Assembly (NCBI GenBank): GCA_002900995.3
Contig: CM035307.1
Span: 1,674,001 to 1,738,000 of the forward strand
Source of the DNA: Ganoderma boninense
Taxonomy: Eukaryota; Basidiomycota; Agaricomycetes; Polyporales; Polyporaceae
Length of the DNA: 64,000 nucleotides
Reading direction: 5' to 3'
In this document: positions 58,353-64,000 of the stretch, one piece after another
Numbering within the stretch: position 1 is the stretch's first letter
How the letters are laid out: each line of letters opens with the position of its first letter
Program-made: the position numbers and the translations under genes
The notes under the pieces: generated by a model
What the model saw: only the letters and a program-made list of their open reading frames with translations
Database searches by the model: none
Told to the model about the DNA's origin: nothing

Positions 58353-59862
58353 TCAAAAGTCTTCGTCCAAGGTGCTGCCGGTAACGTCAGGGCAGGTCGA
58401 CCAAGGCGGGAGGAGAGGACTCACAAGACATGCTGGGAAGAGGCGTTTGGTGTGTGCTCGCCCTCGTGCGACAGCGCGCCGTGGAAATGTGCCTTCGCAT
58501 ACTCGGACACCCGTTTCTCAAAGAAGTTGGTCTTCCCCTCAAGCGAAATCATGTCCATGAAGTCAAACGGGTTATTTGAGTTGTAGTGCTTCTCATTTCC
58601 GAGAGCAACGAGCAGCCTGTCCGCTACAAACTCGATGTATTGGCACATCGAGTCCGAATTGAGACCGATGAGCGACACAGGGAGAGCAGCTACAAGTTGA
58701 TTGGTGAATTGGACACAACCTACACGTGGAGCCATCGACTTACCTGTGAGGAACTCTTTCTCAATTTCGACTGCCTCAGTGATGATCTTGGCGACTCTAC
58801 TCGGGTGTGGTCGTCGACGGAGATGGTGGAACAGGAGGCAAGCGAAGTCTGTATGCATACCCTCGTCGCGCGATATGAGCTCGTTTGAGAACGTCAGGCC
58901 GGGCATGAGCCCACGCTTCTTGAGCCAGAAGATGGAGGCAAAACACCCAGAGAAGAATATGCCTTCCACGGCCGCAAACGCCACCAGTCGCTCAGCGAAC
59001 ACGGACTGGTCGTCCGCTATCCAACGCAATGCCCAGTCGGCCTTCTTCTTGATACAGGGTATGGTTTCGATCGCGTCGAAGAGGAAGGTCCGTTCGTCTG
59101 GGTCTCTGATGTAAGTGTCGATGAGGAGAGAGTACGTCTCGGAGTGGACGTTTTCGATCATGATCTGGAAGCCGTAAAAGCATCGTGCCTCAGCGGCCTG
59201 GACCTCGTTAGAAAACCGCTCGACGAGGTTCTCGTTGACAATGCCGTCTGAGGCGGCGAAGAAGGCGAGCACATAAGAGAGGAAGTGCCGCTCGTTGTTT
59301 GTGAGCTTCCCGTTCCAGTCGAAAAGATCATGCGAAAGATCAATCTCTTCGACTGTCCAGAATGAGGCCTGGGCCCGTTTGTACATTTGCCATATCTTCC
59401 GCAGCAAAGCGTCACTATGCGGGCGAGTAGTAGGGGAGTACGGATTGGACGTACCTCATTGTACTGGATCGGAAACAGCACAAAGCGGCGCGTTGACTCA
59501 GTAAGCAAAGGTTCAAGTTCTTTGAACACATTGCATGAGCTTCGACGCGGTGTATGCTATTGTGACGACGACGTACGCTCAGGCAACCCGATTTCGCCGA
59601 CGAATCTATCTTGGGGCTCGATTAGGTTGGGAGAACGAGGTCGCTCTTCCTCTGTGACGCTGGAGAACGATCCGGATTTTAAGACATGATGTTTGGCAAT
59701 AGGGCTCCTCGGGGAATGAGGGGATATAGAAACGTTCGACGTTCGGGCCTTGGCTAGGGTTGGCGGAATAGACAGCGAAACATTTGGAAAGGATGGCGAT
59801 TGACAGTGCGTAGACGAGAAGTGTTGATGAGAGGACCGAGAGCAAGAAAGCTGGGCAGACAT
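58353..59862 (-). CDS. RNR2: Ribonucleoside-diphosphate reductase small subunit, copy A
   Basis: This is the R2 subunit, which holds the di-iron tyrosyl radical needed to make deoxyribonucleotides. It starts at ATG 59862 ([13 protein letters not shown]); the extended N-terminus includes [15 protein letters not shown]. Then [80 protein letters not shown] (radical Tyr, iron-ligand Glu and His), [31 protein letters not shown] and [20 protein letters not shown] follow. After a last intron the tail reads FTLDEDF, the R1-binding peptide, at TGA 58353. All ligands are kept, unlike yeast Rnr4. The gene is head to head with copy B. Confidence 0.94.
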
Positions 59863-60358
59863 AGCAGGAGAATGGCGGTTTGGTGACAAGAGGTGGGTTG
59901 TATCCGCTGGCAAGGCCGTCAGCGCCATCTCCGAGTCGGATCCACCTGCTTACGCGCTCAGGCGCCCGTCTAATGATCGCGCCGATCACGTGCTGGGAAT
60001 CAACACCGGAGCAAGCCGGATTGTCTTCGCTTTCTTTCGGCTCCTGTCGGCTTTGATGCTGTGGCAGCGACATTAATAATTACTTACTACAATGCGACTT
60101 ACTCAGCTTAAGCCTGGCCGTGGCTCAGAGCGGGGGTGGTTCCCACGATCGCGGTCAGGCTTTGTGGGTATATACGACGGCGCGACGCGACGCGTCAACA
60201 GAGACAAATAACGCGCACGCGGCGTTGTTGAAAATCTTGCCGTATATAAGCCTCCGCCCTACCTCTCGTCCTCCCCACCCCCAGGACGCGTACTCGACAC
60301 CGAGCTCAAGCTCTTACCCAGCTCGCGCGCCTCTCGCCACCACCTCACTACAGCAACC
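59863..60358. promoter_or_regulatory. Shared divergent promoter of the two RNR2 genes
   Basis: These 496 bases separate the two start codons. The copy B side has ACGCGT at 60190-60195 and 60286-60291 and a TATA box GTATATAAG at 60242-60250. The copy A side has a CACGTG near 59990 and only a partial match (TACGCGCTC) to the MCB box near 59953. Confidence 0.7.
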
Positions 60359-60629
60359 ATGTCCGCTGCTACCCTTGCTGCTCCTCGTGTGCCTTCTCCA
60401 CCTCCGACCCCTTCCAAGAAGGTCTGCTCTGACGCGTCGCGTGTGCCCATATCACAATGTCTAATTCTCCTGTACTGCAGGCTGCCGTGGCCATGCAAAA
60501 GCTTGACATCGCTACCAATGAGCAGCCCGTCGCCTCGTCATCAAGGCGTTTTGTAGGCGACGTCAACCGCCCTGAACGTGAGTCTTGCTACGCGTCATGA
60601 CATTCTGCGACGCGTCCTAATTGACGCGT
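60190..60629. promoter_or_regulatory. Cluster of six MCB (ACGCGT) boxes around the start of RNR2 copy B
   Basis: ACGCGT occurs at 60190, 60286, 60432, 60590, 60610 and 60624. The first two are in the promoter, the third is in intron 1, and the last three are in the 63-base intron 2. ACGCGT is the binding site of MBF (Mbp1/Swi6-type), which drives G1/S genes, including RNR genes, in yeasts. Confidence 0.75.
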
Positions 60630-61798
60630 CGCGCGTAGATATGGAGCCGCTCCTCATGGAGTCCAAGCGTCGCTTCGTTCTATTCCCTATTCAATACCAC
60701 GAGGTCAGTCGTCTTCCATGGTGGCCGACGTACCCGACGTTTATATGCCTCGACAGATTTGGCAAATGTACAAGAAGGCCGAGGCTTCCTTCTGGACCGC
60801 GGAGGAGATGGATCTTTCCAAGGATCTCCACGATTGGCACAACCGTCTCAACGACGATGAGCGTCACTTCATCTCTCATGTCCTCGCCTTCTTCGCCGCC
60901 TCAGATGGTATTGTGAACGAGAACCTCGTCGAACGTTTCTCCAACGAGGTGCAGGCAGCTGAGGCCCGCTGCTTCTACGGCTTCCAGATCATGATGGAGA
61001 ACATCCATTCCGAGACCTACTCCCTCCTCATCGACACCTACATCAAAGACCCCAAGCAGCGTGAGCATCCTCTTCGATGCAATTGAAACCATCCCCTGCA
61101 TCAAGAAGAAGGCCGACTGGGCACTCCGCTGGATCTCGGACACGGAGTCTACTTTCGCGGAGCGCCTTGTCGCCTTCGCGGCGGTCGAGGGTATCTTCTT
61201 CTCTGGGTCCTTTGCGTCTCTATCTTCTGGCTCAAGAAGCGCGGCTTGATGCCCGGTCTCACGTTCTCGAACGAGCTCATCTCGCGTGACGAGGGTATGC
61301 ACACCGACTTCGCATGCTTGCTCTTCAGCCATCTCAAGAGGCGGCCTCACTTCGACACCATTCGCAAGATCATCACGGAGGCCGTCGCGATCGAGCAGGA
61401 GTTCTTGACAGGTGCGTCGAGCGATCCGTCCAGGTTGTGCAAGGACTAATCATCCCTGGTCCCCTAGACGCACTCCCCGTCGCGCTCATCGGCATGAACT
61501 CGAAGCTCATGTGCCAATACATCGAGTTCGTCGCCGACCGTCTACTAGTCGCGCTTGGCGATGAGAAGTACTACGGCGTCACCAATCCCTTCGACTTCAT
61601 GGACATGATCTCGCTCCAGGGAAAGACGAACTTCTTCGAGAAACGCGTCTCGGACTACTCGAAGGCTGGTGTGAACACGTCTGCGACCAGCGCGACTGCC
61701 GAGATCAGCACCAGCAAAACTTTGTGAGTGCTACTCTTGCCTTGTTGAAGGGCAATCGTTGACGGTTCGACAATAGCACTATGGACGAAGACTTCTAG
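60359..61798 (+). CDS. RNR2: Ribonucleoside-diphosphate reductase small subunit, copy B
   Basis: This is a second R2 subunit, facing away from copy A. It starts at ATG 60359 ([20 protein letters not shown]), with a short N-terminus, then [74 protein letters not shown] and [20 protein letters not shown]. The tail after the last intron is FTMDEDF at TAG 61798. All di-iron ligands and the radical Tyr are present. Two frame breaks occur: one extra base near 61066 (before [10 protein letters not shown]) and two extra, or one missing, near 61212 ([12 protein letters not shown]). Their sum restores the frame, leaving about 50 wrong residues as written. Either sequencing errors or early decay could explain this. 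Copy B has the MCB boxes, so it is likely the S-phase form. Confidence 0.9.
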
Positions 61799-62153
61799 TC
61801 GGCTGCATCTTTCATCGCGTTCGTCATTGGTCGACTTGAGGTTATATTATTCCCTTGCATTGCCTTCGCGTCACAACCATCCATCTTGCACTACCTTACG
61901 AATTCTAGACTTGTCGCATTAGCATCGTCGCACACTGTACTATCTCATGTATCCCCACCTAACCTGTAATCTTGAGCATGATGTCCTCGCAATTCATATG
62001 ATGAAAGTTAAACCAATCCTCGACGTCCTAATGCGCGTTTGTGGCTCTTAATTTGGCACCGGCGATATGCGATGATTAAGATATGACTCGCGTTGATATG
62101 GGTTGATATATGGCCCTTGCAGATAGAGAAGAGTGCTCCGATGCACTTCCGCC
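61799..62153. other. Intergenic stretch, RNR2 copy B to GNAT gene
   Basis: This holds the 3' region of RNR2 copy B and the promoter of the acetyltransferase gene. No exon is seen. Confidence 0.5.
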
Positions 62154-62812
62154 ATGGACCTCAACTGCCGCGACGCGACTGAAGACGATCTCCCCGCGAT
62201 CCTCGAGATATACAACCATGAGATTCTGAACGGAACCGCGACATTCCACATGGTGCCCGAGACCCTCGAGGAACGCGTCGAATGGCTCGCAAAGCTCAAG
62301 GCTCAAGGATACCCCTGCCTCGTTGCGGAACTCGTGGACGCGGACACGGGGACCAATCGCACCGTAGGGTGGGTGAACCTCCGGCACTATCACGACCGGC
62401 CAGCGTATTCTGCGTGGGTTATTCAAGCTCGCATGACGTGTGTCGGGAGGCTAACTGGAGGAGGAACGCACAGGACGGCAGAGCTCTCGCTGTACATGCA
62501 CAAGGACTTCCGTGGAAAGGGCATAGGGGAAACGCTCTTCGCGCGTCTGCTCGAGGAGGTCAGGAAACAGGGCGAGCGATTCCATGTGATCATAGGTGAG
62601 CATTCGAGTATTCACCACACGAATGGACGCAGGAAATAGCAGCAGGGCATCCTGACGACTGCATGGCTTGTACAGCGAGCGTGACTTCGGAAAACGAAGG
62701 CACGATGCGGTTCTGGGCCAAGCGTGGGTTCGAGTTCCGGGGGACGTTGCAGGATGTAGGGCGGAAGTTCGGGAGATGGCTGGACGTGTCGTACTTCCAG
62801 CTGATATTGTGA
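62154..62812 (+). CDS. GNAT N-acetyltransferase, phosphinothricin acetyltransferase-like
   Basis: This is a small GCN5-related acetyltransferase of the PAT/MnaT type, which acetylates amino groups of small molecules such as methionine derivatives or phosphinothricin. It starts at ATG 62154 (MDLNCRDATEDDLPAILEIY). NHEILNGTATFHMVPETLEE, GWVNLRHYHDRPAYS, and, after an intron, TAELSLYMHKDFRGKGIGE follow; the R-G-K-G-I-G loop binds acetyl-CoA. After a second intron come SVTSENEGTMRFWAKRGFEF, RWLDVSYFQLIL and TGA 62812. The length of about 180 residues is normal. The real substrate cannot be told from sequence. Confidence 0.9.
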
Positions 62813-62891
62813 TGAATGAGGAAGACAATATATGGTGCACAGGAGGGATAGAAAGCGAGCAAATGAACAATGAACGAGAGAGACTGACTTG

Positions 62892-63309
62892 CTACCGATC
62901 CTTCTTCGACTCAGCGGGTTGCTTCCCTTTCTCCGTTTTGAGGCGTGCCTCTTCTCGGAGGGACTCCACGATGTACGCAATAAGGACTAGGTTGGCCGCC
63001 ACGATAGCTGTGATGGCGGCGAATATTGTATTTCCTGAGGCCATGACGAGATGAGGAAATATGTTGGCATACAACGAAAACACGAATGAGCGTACCATTC
63101 CAGAGGTAGTCCCTCGACACGAAATATGATGAAATGGGAAGAATACCAAGGGATAAAGCGAATACGATCAATTTCGCGAGCACACCCCTGCAGTACATAA
63201 ACACAAAACGGAAAGTTCAGACAAAATGAGGACCAGTAGACCGTGGCTACCCACCCCTGTTGTTCCGCCTGCTTTTCCACGATCCTCCCCGCAGCAGCTT
63301 GTTCGCTCA
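62892..63309 (-). CDS. VMA21: V-ATPase assembly factor VMA21
   Basis: This small ER membrane protein chaperones assembly of the V0 sector of the vacuolar ATPase. It starts at ATG 63309 (MSEQAAAGRIVEKQAEQQ), then, over introns, GVLAKLIVFALSLGILPISS with YFVSRDYLWN, and GNTIFAAITAIVAANLVLIA with YIVESLREE. Two membrane helices and the G-N-T motif match the family. The C-terminus SKKDR (TAG 62892) is a dilysine ER-retrieval signal, as expected for VMA21. The gene converges with the GNAT gene, 79 bases apart. Confidence 0.93.
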
Positions 63310-63605
63310 TGTTGAATACGATACGACCATGCACAGTCCTAGTATGGGGTTGATGACTGCAGCGGGTACAAACAAGAAGGATGGTGGTACGCGTCGAGCA
63401 GAATGTACTACTCTGCTACTACTGCCGTGCCAGACACACGTCCTTACGTCATGCGAGGCGCCGTGCCGCCGGGACGCGATGTGGCACTCGCACAACCTTG
63501 CACGCGGTCGCTGCTACCATCCCCTCATCACCTCGCCAGACTGCATGCTTTGACCATCATACACCTCTCTGGAAGTGCTGATAACTGTAGGACTGTTCTG
63601 CTGCT

Positions 63606-64000
<395 letters not shown>

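Noticed and set aside
58353..58440. Apparent loss of the R1-binding tail in RNR2 copy A
   Set aside because: A last intron with GTGAGT and CAG restores FTLDEDF.
62720..62745. TPsiC-like GGTTCGAGTTCC suggesting a tRNA
   Set aside because: It lies inside the GNAT coding exon and no cloverleaf partner arms are visible.

Overview
The window is nuclear DNA of a filamentous basidiomycete, most likely an Agaricomycete. The genes sit close together on both strands. They are split by many short GT-AG introns of about 45-65 bases, and the gene families present are typical of mushroom-forming fungi. I found 24 protein-coding genes, counting the two copies of each duplicated gene. I saw no tRNA, rRNA or CRISPR array.

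Left part (1-23.7 kb): a large ankyrin-DysF-FYVE-RING protein cut by the left edge; a ferric-reductase-type flavocytochrome; about 3.2 kb without a recognisable gene that carries CCGGGT palindromes; a kynurenine aminotransferase; a Slh1/ASCC3-type helicase with a worn second cassette; a purine/xanthine permease facing away from the helicase; and two neighbouring paralogues with a MYND zinc finger and a membrane segment.

Centre (25.5-46.3 kb): a secreted GH71 alpha-1,3-glucanase, EMC3, the calcium sensor NCS-1, an uncharacterised Cys-rich/Ser-rich protein, and then a 6.7-kb unit present twice in direct orientation (32593-39311 and 39520-46238) with a 208-base spacer. Each unit holds a long gene with a zinc ribbon and a DDE/RNase H-like transposase core, plus a second unknown gene. 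The two units differ almost only by single-base indels.

Right part (46.3-64 kb): a WDR45/Hsv2-type PROPPIN, arginyltransferase ATE1, about 2 kb of diverged repeat, IMP2 protease, a Kch1-type K+ transport protein back to back with the DRG1 GTPase, two head-to-head ribonucleotide reductase small-subunit genes with a cluster of ACGCGT (MCB) boxes, a GNAT acetyltransferase, VMA21 and the start of ALG8.

Most genes are unrelated housekeeping genes. The exceptions are the RNR pair, which shares one control region, the MYND pair, and the duplicated transposon-like unit. At least eight otherwise healthy genes contain one-base shifts, often in C or G runs. These look like uncorrected sequencing indels, so reading frames should be treated with tolerance.
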